Assembly (NCBI GenBank): GCA_963966775.1
Contig: CAXAAH010000002.1
Coordinates: 59,934-123,933 of the forward strand
DNA: 64,000 nt
Direction of reading: 5' to 3'
DNA from: UBA685 sp002299005
GTDB lineage: Bacteria; Pseudomonadota; Alphaproteobacteria; Puniceispirillales; Puniceispirillaceae
Shown: positions 9,395 through 17,578 of the stretch, in pieces
Position numbering within the stretch: position 1 is the stretch's first letter
How the letters are laid out: every line of letters starts with the position of its first letter
The notes under the pieces: model-generated
Database searches by the model: none
What the model saw: the letters and a program-made list of their open reading frames with translations, nothing else
What the model was told of the DNA's origin: nothing
Program-made: the position numbers and the translations under genes

Positions 9395-10186
9395 CTAGGC
9401 GAGGAAGGCGCGTAGGTGTTTGTTGACTTCATACGGTCTTTCAGATGGCAAGAAATGGCCAGCATCTTCGATGATTTGCAAGGTGCAATTCTCAAGCGCA
9501 TCTGCCATTTTCTTGCCAGCCTTGGCAGGAGTCATCTTGTCATGGCTTGCAAGAATGGCGAGTGACGGGCACATAATCGCCGCCGCGGCATCTGGCCCGT
9601 CATGATACTGATTACAAGCCGACAGATCAGCGAACAGCGCTTGATTATCATTGCTCTCCATAACAGCGGTGCCAAATTCAATATGCGTCTGGCCAGGCCA
9701 GCTATGCGCATAAAGGTGGCTGTCATTGGCATGCGCCCAATTAACCATCGCTTGATAGGCGGCGGGTGGATTATTCATCGCCATATCAAGCAAAGCATCA
9801 TTCACCGGAATGGCTAATGCGCCAGCGATTAAGCACAGTTTTGTTACCTTTTCAGGATAGCGTTTGGCCATCTCTAGGCCGACTAAACAGCCTTGTGAAT
9901 GGCCAATGATAGTGGCAGAAGAGACGCCAAGCGCCTCTAATAGGCCAGCATACCAGTCGGCCATCGCCCCTATATCATCCAAAGGCACACCACCAGAATG
10001 ACCATGAGACGGCATATCAGGGTTCAAGACTTGCCAGCCACGATTGGCAAAAAAGCGCCCTTGTTGCATGAATGTCAGATGAGATTGGCCACTGCCATGG
10101 ATGAATAATAATACATCACCGTCAGCGGTAAACTCACGGCCGCCTGTTGAGATAAAAATATCGGCGTTCTGATAGGATAATTTCAT
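9395..10186 (-). CDS. Alpha/beta-hydrolase fold protein of unknown substrate
   Basis: A 263-residue single-domain alpha/beta hydrolase. The oxyanion segment FIHGSGQSH is near residue 30, the nucleophile elbow GHSQGC holds Ser97, and the likely acid (ASHDKMTP) and catalytic His (EDAGHFLPSE) follow in the expected order near the C-terminus. No signal peptide is seen, so it is probably cytosolic. It sits 4 bases after metY and about 70 bases before the FadN-type gene, all on the same strand, so it probably belongs to the proposed DMSP operon. A thioesterase or esterase acting on a pathway intermediate is conceivable, but nothing in the sequence fixes the substrate. Confidence 0.85.
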   Translation of the reverse strand: MKLSYQNADIFISTGGREFTADGDVLLFIHGSGQSHLTFMQQGRFFANRGWQVLNPDMPSHGHSGGVPLDDIGAMADWYAGLLEALGVSSATIIGHSQGCLVGLEMAKRYPEKVTKLCLIAGALAIPVNDALLDMAMNNPPAAYQAMVNWAHANDSHLYAHSWPGQTHIEFGTAVMESNDNQALFADLSACNQYHDGPDAAAAIMCPSLAILASHDKMTPAKAGKKMADALENCTLQIIEDAGHFLPSERPYEVNKHLRAFLA

Positions 10187-10190
10187 TTAT

Positions 10191-11489
10191 TTAGGCCCCA
10201 GATACTTTGCTTGCGGCGCGTAAAGCTTGTTTAAAGTCTGCGATGATATCCCCGCAATCTTCTAAGCCAACTGAGATGCGGATCATATCATCCGTAAGGC
10301 CCGCATTTGCCATTGCTTCAGGTGTTAGGTGCGAATGGGTGGTGCTGCCGGGATGGATAACAAGCGTCTTGGCATCACCAACATTCGCAAGATGCGAGGC
10401 TAGTTGTACATTTTCAATAAAGGCACGACCTGCTTCACGCCCCCCTTTGATACCGCATGAGATGATAGACCCAACACCCTTTGGCATAAGGCGTTTGGCA
10501 ATCTCATAATCGCGGTGATCTTCTAGGGTCGGATGCTTTACCCATGCGATTTGCTCATGATCTTTCAAGAAATCAAGCAGTTTTGCCGTATTTGATACGT
10601 GGCGATCCATGCGCAAATTCAAGGTCTCCAGCCCTTGTAACAGGTGAAATGCATTTGTCGGGCTCAAAGATGGGCCGACATTATACATGCCCTCAGAACG
10701 CACGCGTGCAATAAAGGCACCCGGGCCAAATTCTTCCCATAAATTCACACCTTGGAAGGCGTAATGTGGCTCTGTTAGGGTCGGGAAGCGATCATTTTGC
10801 CCCCAGTTGAAATTGCCACCATCGACAATCGCACCGCCCATAGCCACACCATGTCCGCCCATCCATTTCGTCAATGAATGAATGACGATATTAGCACCAT
10901 GTGCCAGAGGCTGAAACAGATAGGGCGTATTGAAGGTCGCATCAATCACCAATGGCACGCCGGCTTTTGCGGTAATCGCGCCAACAGCTGGCACATCCAT
11001 CACATCAAGGCCCGGATTACCGATAACCTCGCCAAAGACCATCTTCGTGTTTGGCTGAATGGCCTTTTCGAGCCCCTCTAGGTCGTTTGGTGCGACAAAG
11101 GTCGTGGTGATGCCATAGCGCGGCAAGGTATGCTCAAACAGATTAATCGATGCGCCATACATTTGCGAAGAGGCCACAATATGGTCGCCTTGGCTTGCCA
11201 GCGATAAAACCGTCAAAAATAGTGCTGCCATACCAGATGAGACCGCCACACATGCCACGCCGCCATCAAGCGCCGCCACACGTTGCTCTAGCGTCGCGAT
11301 AGTTGGATTGGTGAGGCGCGCATAAATATGGCCGCCAACTTCCATGTTAAACAGCGAGGCCGCATGCTCGGTATCTTGGAACACATAAGAGGTCGTCTGA
11401 TGAATAGGGACCGCGCGTGAGCCTGATGTTTTATCAGGCACTTGGCCTGCATGCAGTGTTAATGTATCGAATTTATAATTGCCTGACAT
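10191..11489 (-). CDS. metY: O-acetylhomoserine sulfhydrylase (aminocarboxypropyltransferase)
   Basis: A 432-residue PLP enzyme of the Cys/Met metabolism family, the usual MetY length (MetB/MetC-type enzymes are about 380-400). Family signatures are TLHAGQVPD at the N-terminus, SSGMAALFLT, YGASINLFEH and the PLP lysine Lys208 in HSLTKWMGGHG. MetY adds sulfide or methanethiol to O-acetylhomoserine, giving homocysteine or methionine. Being first gene of the run that ends with dmdB, and divergent from dmdA, it is well placed to capture methanethiol released by DMSP demethylation; that role is inferred. No recognisable SAM riboswitch was found upstream. Confidence 0.92.
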   Translation of the reverse strand: MSGNYKFDTLTLHAGQVPDKTSGSRAVPIHQTTSYVFQDTEHAASLFNMEVGGHIYARLTNPTIATLEQRVAALDGGVACVAVSSGMAALFLTVLSLASQGDHIVASSQMYGASINLFEHTLPRYGITTTFVAPNDLEGLEKAIQPNTKMVFGEVIGNPGLDVMDVPAVGAITAKAGVPLVIDATFNTPYLFQPLAHGANIVIHSLTKWMGGHGVAMGGAIVDGGNFNWGQNDRFPTLTEPHYAFQGVNLWEEFGPGAFIARVRSEGMYNVGPSLSPTNAFHLLQGLETLNLRMDRHVSNTAKLLDFLKDHEQIAWVKHPTLEDHRDYEIAKRLMPKGVGSIISCGIKGGREAGRAFIENVQLASHLANVGDAKTLVIHPGSTTHSHLTPEAMANAGLTDDMIRISVGLEDCGDIIADFKQALRAASKVSGA

Positions 11490-11689
11490 TGCGTGCGCCT
11501 GCTTTATCTGTTGCCCAAAATTGGTTCAAGGGTGTGTATTGGTCTGATAAACATATAGTGCGCCTCAGATCATCCACTAATCCCACACTAATCCCATTGT
11601 ATCAGAATAGTGATAGCGAGGCCGTCTGCACGTGCCAAGATAAAAAACACACCTGATACTTATATAGCGCACTTTTTTGCATTCTGAGG

Positions 11690-11749
11690 CTTGCTTTTTG
11701 CTAAAAATGAAAGCAAGGATTATCCACGGTCTTTTTGGGCCGTTTTTTT
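11690..11749 (+). terminator. Tandem hairpins ending in an intrinsic-terminator-like structure just upstream of dmdA
   Basis: Two stem-loops follow each other. The first pairs CTTGCTTT (11690-11697) with AAAGCAAG (11710-11717). The second pairs ACGGTC (11726-11731) with GGCCGT (11738-11743, one G-U pair) and runs directly into seven T residues (11743-11749). The dmdA ATG is at 11786, so there is little room for a promoter between the T-run and the ribosome-binding site. It may be a leader attenuator of dmdA, or the end of a short upstream transcript. The rest of the 296-base metY/dmdA spacer shows no gene. Confidence 0.6.
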
Positions 11750-11785
11750 ATGTTTGTTTAATTTAGTAAAAAACGAGGGTACGGC

Positions 11786-12898
11786 ATGGCTGGTGCATCT
11801 ATTTTCCCATCACGCAGATTGCGTCCAACACCATTTACTGAGCGCGTTAGCCAGTCTGGTGTTAGTGGTTTTACAGTCTATAACCACATGCTTTTGCCCA
11901 CAGTTTTTTCATCATTAGAAGATGACTATCATCATTTGAAGACATATGCGCAAATTTGGGATGTATCGGTTGAGCGCCAAGTACAGCTTGAAGGCCCTGA
12001 TGCACATAAATTAGCGATGATGATGTCTGCACGTGATCTGTCTGCCGCAGAGCCGGGGCGTTGTTATTATGCGCCTGTAACTGATCGCAATGGCGGCATG
12101 CTGAATGACCCGGTTGTTTTATGCGTTGCGCCTGATAAATTTTGGTTTTCTATCGCAGATTCTGACCTTCTATTCTGGGCGGCTGGTCTGGCAGAGGGAA
12201 TGGGCTTGAATGTTGAAGTCACAGAGCCTGACGTCTCGCCTTTGGCCATTCAAGGCCCTATGGCCGAAGATTTGCTTGTCAAAGTCTTTGGGGAAGAGAT
12301 CCGCTCTATTCGCTTTTTCCGCTTTAAATGGTTTGAATTTAAAGGCGTGAAAATGGCGATCGCGCGCTCTGGCTGGTCAAAGCAGGGTGGGTTTGAGATA
12401 TATCTGCCTGATACAAAATTGGGCACTGCCCTTTGGGATGCGATCGCAGCCGAAGGTGAGCCGTTTAATTTGCGGGCTGGTTGCCCAAATCTGATTGAGC
12501 GTATTGAGGGCGGTCTATTCTCATTTGGTAATGATATGACACGCGCTGAAACGCCTCTAGAGATGGGGCTTGAGAAATATTGTAGCCTTGATAGCGACCA
12601 TAATTACATCGGCAAAGAGGCGCTATTGCGCCAAAGAGATGCAGGATTAACACGCAAGATTAAAGGTCTTGTGATGGATGGCGAAAAAGTATCGCCGCTA
12701 TCAATTCCGTGGCAAATTGAAGAATCTGGCAAAAATATTGGCTTTGTTACATCAGCGGCTTATTCGCCCGATTGGGATAAAAACATCGCTTTTGCTATGC
12801 TGAATGTTGATTTTGCCGAAGCAGGCCAAGTGTTAACGGTTCACTCAACGATTGGCACACATAAAGCGACTGTGTGTGATATCCCGTTTGAAAAATAG
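11786..12898 (+). CDS. dmdA: Dimethylsulfoniopropionate demethylase
   Basis: A 370-residue protein of the GcvT/aminomethyltransferase fold. It transfers one methyl group of DMSP to tetrahydrofolate, leaving methylmercaptopropionate. Beyond general GcvT features it carries segments I recognise from Pelagibacter and Roseobacter DmdA: RRLRPTPFTERV, FTVYNHMLLPT, DDYHHLKTYAQIWDVS, SPLAIQGP, IARSGWSKQGGFEIY and GCPNLIERIEGGL. Glycine-cleavage T proteins lack this combination. The start is supported by GAGGG 6 bases upstream. It is transcribed away from metY and converges on tupA. A terminator-like hairpin lies 36 bases before the ATG. The organism should therefore use marine DMSP as a source of reduced sulfur and carbon. 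Confidence 0.95.
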   Translation: MAGASIFPSRRLRPTPFTERVSQSGVSGFTVYNHMLLPTVFSSLEDDYHHLKTYAQIWDVSVERQVQLEGPDAHKLAMMMSARDLSAAEPGRCYYAPVTDRNGGMLNDPVVLCVAPDKFWFSIADSDLLFWAAGLAEGMGLNVEVTEPDVSPLAIQGPMAEDLLVKVFGEEIRSIRFFRFKWFEFKGVKMAIARSGWSKQGGFEIYLPDTKLGTALWDAIAAEGEPFNLRAGCPNLIERIEGGLFSFGNDMTRAETPLEMGLEKYCSLDSDHNYIGKEALLRQRDAGLTRKIKGLVMDGEKVSPLSIPWQIEESGKNIGFVTSAAYSPDWDKNIAFAMLNVDFAEAGQVLTVHSTIGTHKATVCDIPFEK

Positions 12899-12915
12899 AT
12901 GAGGCTATCGTAAAG

Positions 12916-13749
12916 CTAGCGGGCGTTTGGTGTGAAAAGCTGGGTGTCCGCTTTTTTGTAATTTGCTATGGCGCTTTGACCAGCCTCAGATACGAGCCAA
13001 TTCGTAAAAATAAGCGCGAGGTCACTTTTGGTCTTTGGACAGGCGGATGGGGCAATCGGAATAATCCCATATTGATTAAATAACGCTGTGTCACCTTCGA
13101 ATAGGATACGATGGTCCTGTTTGTTGGCAAAGGCAATCCATGTCGCTCTATCTGTCAGCGTGTAGGCCTGTTTTTCAACCGCAAGATTAAGCGTGGCGCC
13201 CATGCCTGAGCCTGTTTCAAGATACCATGTGCCACTTGCAGGGCGGGGGTCTTTGCCCGCTAATTGCCACAGATCTATCTCTTTTTTATGTGTCCCACTA
13301 TCATCTGCTCTTGAGGCAAAGGGCGCTTTTGCTTGCGCTATTTTATCCAAAGCACCTTTGGCAGTTGCTTCGTCTATAATGCGCGCAGGGTCATCTTTTG
13401 GGCCCACAATGACAAAATCATTATACATCACATCTTTTCGAAACAGCCCATAGCCATCATTGACAAACTCTCTCTCATCAGCCGTTGAGTGGATCAATAA
13501 AACGTCGCCATTACAATTGCGGCCATTCGCAAGCGCCTTGCCTGTGCCAACCGCAACAACATGCACAATAATGCCTGTCTGGTCGTTAAATTGTGGCAAA
13601 AGCGCATCATAGAGGCCAGAATTCAAAGTAGAGGTCGTTGATTGCAATAATATTTTATCAGCCATGACATGCGAGACAGGCAAGATACTGCCCACCATCG
13701 CGATGAGGATAAATCTATAAAACACTGATTTTGCACATTTTTTAAACAT
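12916..13749 (-). CDS. tupA: Periplasmic tungstate/molybdate-type ABC substrate-binding protein (TupA-like)
   Basis: A 277-residue secreted binding protein with an N-terminal signal peptide ending near SHVMA. Directly after it comes LLQSTTSTLNSGLYDALLP, containing the TTST oxyanion-binding motif of TupA. Further family segments are AVGTGKALANGRNCNGDVLL, the STADEREFV segment and SRADDSGTHKKE. TupA feeds tungstate to TupB/TupC for molybdopterin enzymes. No permease or ATPase gene is next to it in this window, so the rest of the transporter must be elsewhere or the protein works alone. It is divergent from moaA, which supports an oxyanion role. Selectivity between tungstate and molybdate cannot be read from the sequence. 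Confidence 0.85.
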   Translation of the reverse strand: MFKKCAKSVFYRFILIAMVGSILPVSHVMADKILLQSTTSTLNSGLYDALLPQFNDQTGIIVHVVAVGTGKALANGRNCNGDVLLIHSTADEREFVNDGYGLFRKDVMYNDFVIVGPKDDPARIIDEATAKGALDKIAQAKAPFASRADDSGTHKKEIDLWQLAGKDPRPASGTWYLETGSGMGATLNLAVEKQAYTLTDRATWIAFANKQDHRILFEGDTALFNQYGIIPIAPSACPKTKSDLALIFTNWLVSEAGQSAIANYKKADTQLFTPNAR

Positions 13750-13967
13750 GATACTGGCAATAACCCTGATTTAAAAAAGAGGCGTCATAAAACGGCCTCA
13801 TATCTTGTATGATTTCTCTTTTAGACTATTTTTTGTCTTACCGCACATAAACAAAGGGCGAAAGTTCTTTATCATGTCAATGATAGCACTTATGATGCGA
13901 AAGCAGATGTTTGAGGATTATTTTCAAACAACCCGTAACGCAATCTTCTTTAGCTTTAGAGCAATTT

Positions 13968-14990
13968 ATGACACAAGACGCGCCATCATCAGACACGACA
14001 CTCATCGACCCTTTTGGCCGCATTGTTGATTATGTGCGCCTTTCGGTGACAGATAGGTGCGATTTTAGATGCGTTTATTGCATGGCCGAAGAAATGACCT
14101 TCTTGCCAAAAGCAGATTTGCTAACGCTTGAAGAGCTAGAAGATATCACAAAGACCTTTATCTCCCTTGGGACGCGCAAAATCAGGCTCACAGGCGGCGA
14201 GCCATTGGTGCGCCGTAACATCATGCAGCTGATCAAGGCGCTTGGTGATGAGGTTAAAAAAGGTCGTTTGGATGAGGTCACTTTGACCACGAACGGCTCT
14301 CAGCTGGCCAAAATGGCTGATGATTTATACCAAGCAGGTGTGCGGCGCTTGAATATATCACTTGATAGCAGAGAGCCTGAAAGCTTTAAGAAAATCACCC
14401 GTTGGGGCGATCTTGACAAGGTGATGCTTGGTCTTGAAGCGGCCAAAAAGGCAGGATTGAAGCTCAAGATCAATATGGTGGCACTAAAGGGCGTGAATGA
14501 TACTGAATTTGCGGATATGCTTCGGTGGTGCGGCGATGAGGGGTTTGATTTAACCATTATCGAAGTCATGCCGATGGGCGATATTGGCTCGGAAAGCCGC
14601 CTTGACCAATATTTGCCATTGAGTGATGTGCAAAAAATGATTGAGGCTGATTTCACCTTGGTGAAAAGCGCGCATAAAACAGCTGGCCCGGCGCGTTATT
14701 TTGATGTCAAAGAAACAGGCGGCAGGCTTGGTTTTATCACGCCGCTAACGCATAATTTCTGTGAGAGTTGTAACCGCGTGCGCATGACCTGCACAGGCGA
14801 GCTTTATCTGTGTTTGGGCCAAGATGACAATGCCGATTTAGCCACCGCTTTGCGAGAAGGTGGCAAAGAGGCTTTGCGCGCGGCCATCCTTGAGGCAATC
14901 TCACGCAAGCCAAAAGGCCATGATTTCGAGATTAGTCGCCAAAAATCAGGCCCCGCTGTGGCACGCCATATGAATGTAACAGGCGGCTAA
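13968..14990 (+). CDS. moaA: GTP 3',8-cyclase MoaA (molybdenum cofactor biosynthesis)
   Basis: Radical-SAM enzyme that starts molybdopterin synthesis from GTP. The N-terminal [4Fe-4S] motif CDFRCVYC (CxxxCxxC) follows the usual DPFGRIVDYVRLSVTDR. The second cluster motif NFCESCNRVRMTC lies in the C-terminal part, and the protein ends in the conserved double glycine (VTGG). I chose the ATG at 13968 (340 residues, MTQDAPSSD...), because the longer frame from TTG 13911 adds 19 residues with no family resemblance. It heads the moaA-mobB-moeA-moaD-moaE run. Confidence 0.95.
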   Translation: MTQDAPSSDTTLIDPFGRIVDYVRLSVTDRCDFRCVYCMAEEMTFLPKADLLTLEELEDITKTFISLGTRKIRLTGGEPLVRRNIMQLIKALGDEVKKGRLDEVTLTTNGSQLAKMADDLYQAGVRRLNISLDSREPESFKKITRWGDLDKVMLGLEAAKKAGLKLKINMVALKGVNDTEFADMLRWCGDEGFDLTIIEVMPMGDIGSESRLDQYLPLSDVQKMIEADFTLVKSAHKTAGPARYFDVKETGGRLGFITPLTHNFCESCNRVRMTCTGELYLCLGQDDNADLATALREGGKEALRAAILEAISRKPKGHDFEISRQKSGPAVARHMNVTGG

Positions 14991-15029
14991 ATAGGCAAAT
15001 TTTTAGGGCCTGAACGGATAGAGAAATAT

Positions 15030-15563
15030 ATGACACGATTACCGCCTGCTTTATCGGATAGTTTTATCTTTGGCTTTGCTGGCTTTTCAGGTTCAGGCAA
15101 GACGACTTTAGCGGAAAAAATTATCACCAAAGCGGCCAAGGCAGGTGTGCGTGTTGCGACCTTAAAGCACGCGCATCATGATTTTGACGCTGATATTGAA
15201 GGCAAGGATAGCTGGCGGCATCGCAAAGCAGGCGCAGAGCAGGTCATCGTTGCCTCAGCCAACCGGATCGCGCATTTTACAGAAAAGACAAAAGCAGAGA
15301 GGCCAAAATTATTTGATTTGCTAGCGCGCCTTGAGAGGTGTGATTGGGTCATGGTGGAAGGGTTCAAAGAAGAGCCGATTGCCAAGATTGAGCTATTTGA
15401 TCCTGCGCTTTCAGACACGCCTCGTTATCTGAATGATACAAACATCATCGCAATTATCAGCCAGACAGCGTTAGAGGATTGCCCTCTGCCATGCTTTCAC
15501 CGTGATGATGTTGAGGCTATATTTGCCTTTCTTCAAAGCTATGCGCAAGATGGGAGGAGCTAG
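15030..15563 (+). CDS. mobB: Molybdopterin-guanine dinucleotide biosynthesis protein MobB
   Basis: A 177-residue P-loop GTPase-like protein. The Walker A GFSGSGKTTL is near residue 16, followed by the MobB segments TLKHAHHDFDAD and DSWRHRKAGAEQV, and VMVEGFKEEP later. MobB assists MobA in attaching GMP to molybdopterin and is not always essential. MobA itself is not in the window. It lies 39 bases after moaA and 2 bases before moeA. Confidence 0.93.
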   Translation: MTRLPPALSDSFIFGFAGFSGSGKTTLAEKIITKAAKAGVRVATLKHAHHDFDADIEGKDSWRHRKAGAEQVIVASANRIAHFTEKTKAERPKLFDLLARLERCDWVMVEGFKEEPIAKIELFDPALSDTPRYLNDTNIIAIISQTALEDCPLPCFHRDDVEAIFAFLQSYAQDGRS

Positions 15564-15565
15564 AG

Positions 15566-16789
15566 ATGATGGCCCCCGCAATCCGTTATGAGCAGGCAAG
15601 AGCGCTTTTGGATGATGCTTTTGCGCAGGTCGCTACATCAGACATCGTGCCAATTAGAGACGCGCTTGGTCGCATCGCGGCAGAAGATGTCAAAAGCACG
15701 ATTATGTTGCCCGAAACAAATAACGCGGCTGTAGATGGCTATGGTGTCTCTTCGGCTTTTTTGGCGGCTAATCCTGATCATCTTTTCAAAGTTGTCGGCG
15801 TTGCTAAGGCAGGCCACCCCCTCAAAGAGGCCATTGAAGATGGGCAAGCGGTGCGTCTTTTCACAGGTGCTATCATACCAAAGGGTGTGGACTGTGTGAT
15901 GATGCAGGAATTTTGCGCGGTGGATGGTACAAATGTGCGCTTTCCTAGCCTCATGTCTAGCGGTAAGAATAGTCGTCCAGCAGGCGAAAATCTGGCCATA
16001 GGCGAGCGTGTTATTACCAAAGGCTGTGTGATTGGCCCCGCTGATATAGGGCAGGCGGCGGCGGCCGGTATCTCTTCTATCGCTGTTTTTAAGCCGTTGC
16101 GCATTTGTGTCATTTCAACAGGTGATGAGCTGGTTGATGTCGCTTCATCCAAGAAAAAGACAACTGGCCAGATCTATGATTCAAACCGTCCGATGATAGC
16201 CGCGCTGATTGAACAAGCAGGGCATCAAGTAATAGATGGCGGCATTATCGAGGATAATAAGGACGCGCTTGCTGATGCTTATCGCCGCGCCACACAAGAG
16301 TGTGATGTGATTATCTCATCTGGCGGCGCCTCTGGCGGTGATGAAGATCATAGCCAAGCTGCCTTGGCTGATTGTGGTGCAAAATCACTATTTTGGCGCG
16401 TGGCCATTAAGCCGGGCCGGCCTGTGGCGGCATCTATTTTAGACGGCAAGCCGGTGTTTTGCTTGCCCGGCAACCCTGTGGCGGTCTATGTCTGCACGCA
16501 TTTATTTGTTTTGCCAACTTTACATAAATTAGCGTCAGGAACATTCAAGCCCCTGACTTCATTGAAAATTAAGGCTGGTTTTGCGGTAAAAAAGTCGCCT
16601 AATGAGCGGGCTGAATTCATGCGTGTAAAACTAACTTTGACAAATGACGGCGAGACTGTCATGTTGCCGCATGGCCGCAAAGGGGCAGGGGTGCTTTCAT
16701 CTCTGACAGGGGCTGATGGACTGGCAGAGCTTCCCTACGAATTGGGAGAAGTTCCAGAAGGACAAAAACTGCCATTTATAATGCTTTAG
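15566..16789 (+). CDS. moeA: Molybdopterin molybdenumtransferase MoeA
   Basis: A 407-residue MoeA, normal length, which inserts molybdate into adenylylated molybdopterin. Motifs include PETNNAAVDGYGV near residue 50, STGDELVDV, YDSNRPMIAALI, SSGGASGGDEDHS and LPGNPVAVYVCTH. The start overlaps closely with mobB (2-base gap), so expression is likely coupled. Two adjacent ATG codons open the frame; either may be used. Confidence 0.95.
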   Translation: MMAPAIRYEQARALLDDAFAQVATSDIVPIRDALGRIAAEDVKSTIMLPETNNAAVDGYGVSSAFLAANPDHLFKVVGVAKAGHPLKEAIEDGQAVRLFTGAIIPKGVDCVMMQEFCAVDGTNVRFPSLMSSGKNSRPAGENLAIGERVITKGCVIGPADIGQAAAAGISSIAVFKPLRICVISTGDELVDVASSKKKTTGQIYDSNRPMIAALIEQAGHQVIDGGIIEDNKDALADAYRRATQECDVIISSGGASGGDEDHSQAALADCGAKSLFWRVAIKPGRPVAASILDGKPVFCLPGNPVAVYVCTHLFVLPTLHKLASGTFKPLTSLKIKAGFAVKKSPNERAEFMRVKLTLTNDGETVMLPHGRKGAGVLSSLTGADGLAELPYELGEVPEGQKLPFIML

Positions 16790-16804
16790 TAAGAAGGCAA
16801 ATTA

Positions 16805-17056
16805 ATGGTAATTCGCTATTTCGCGTGGTTGCGAGATCATACTGGTTGTGCGCAAGAACAATTAGACTGTCCCGCAAATGTGACAAACATATCACAACTT
16901 ATATCCTATCTTTGTGAGCGTTCCGACGGCCACAAGGCCGCTTTTGCGCATGAGGGTGTTATTCGCGTCGCCATCAATCAAGACTTTGCTGACAAGGAAG
17001 ATGTCATATCACCAAATGATGAGATTGCCTTTTTCCCACCTGTCACAGGGGGCTAG
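16805..17056 (+). CDS. moaD: Molybdopterin synthase sulfur carrier subunit MoaD
   Basis: An 83-residue ubiquitin-like protein ending in FFPPVTGG; the C-terminal Gly-Gly is adenylylated and thiocarboxylated to carry the dithiolene sulfur. The N-terminus VIRYFAWLRDHTG matches MoaD. It is 15 bases after moeA and 2 bases before moaE, its heterotetramer partner. Confidence 0.93.
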   Translation: MVIRYFAWLRDHTGCAQEQLDCPANVTNISQLISYLCERSDGHKAAFAHEGVIRVAINQDFADKEDVISPNDEIAFFPPVTGG

Positions 17057-17058
17057 CG

Positions 17059-17523
17059 GTGGCTGTGACAGAAATAGACGGCATTTTTGTAGATGTAAGA
17101 GAAGCAGATATAGATGTGTCGGCTGAGGTTGAAGCGCTAAAGGCAGATGCTGTTGGTGCGATATCTTTATTCTTTGGCACGGTCAGAGACAGCCATGGCG
17201 GCCTTACCGCGCTACATCTTGAGCATTATGAAGGGATGACTCAAAAGCAAATCACAGCGATTGCACAACAAGCCCAAGAGAAATGGGATTTGAGCGGCAT
17301 TCGTATTATTCACCGCGTTGGGCGCCTTCGGCCGCAAGACATGATTGTCATGGTTGCCGCCTCGTCAGCCCATCGCACAGCTTCGCTAGAGGCTGTTCAC
17401 TACATGATGGATTATCTGAAGACAGATGCGCCATTTTGGAAAGCAGAAGAAACAGACAATGGGCTATCATGGGTCGAAGCGCGCGCCGCTGATGATGTTG
17501 CCAAAAAGAAATGGCGCAGCTGA
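17059..17523 (+). CDS. moaE: Molybdopterin synthase catalytic subunit MoaE
   Basis: A 154-residue MoaE starting at GTG 17059. It converts cyclic pyranopterin monophosphate to molybdopterin with MoaD. Family features: AISLFFGTVRDSHGG, LEHYEGMTQKQI, IIHRVGRLRPQDMIV, AAHR-like SSAHRTAS and the catalytic-lysine region LKTDAPFWKAEE. It is the last gene of the cofactor run. No molybdoenzyme is encoded in the window. Confidence 0.94.
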   Translation: MAVTEIDGIFVDVREADIDVSAEVEALKADAVGAISLFFGTVRDSHGGLTALHLEHYEGMTQKQITAIAQQAQEKWDLSGIRIIHRVGRLRPQDMIVMVAASSAHRTASLEAVHYMMDYLKTDAPFWKAEETDNGLSWVEARAADDVAKKKWRS

Positions 17524-17578
17524 TAGAGCTTTGACAGCTCTTTTAAATGTTTTTGTATAAATAGAAAGTATTAGTCTT

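Noticed and set aside
11490..11689. Possible SAM riboswitch in the metY leader
   Set aside because: I compared by eye with SAM-I, SAM-II and SAM-V cores and found no convincing match; a covariance-model search (Rfam) would decide.
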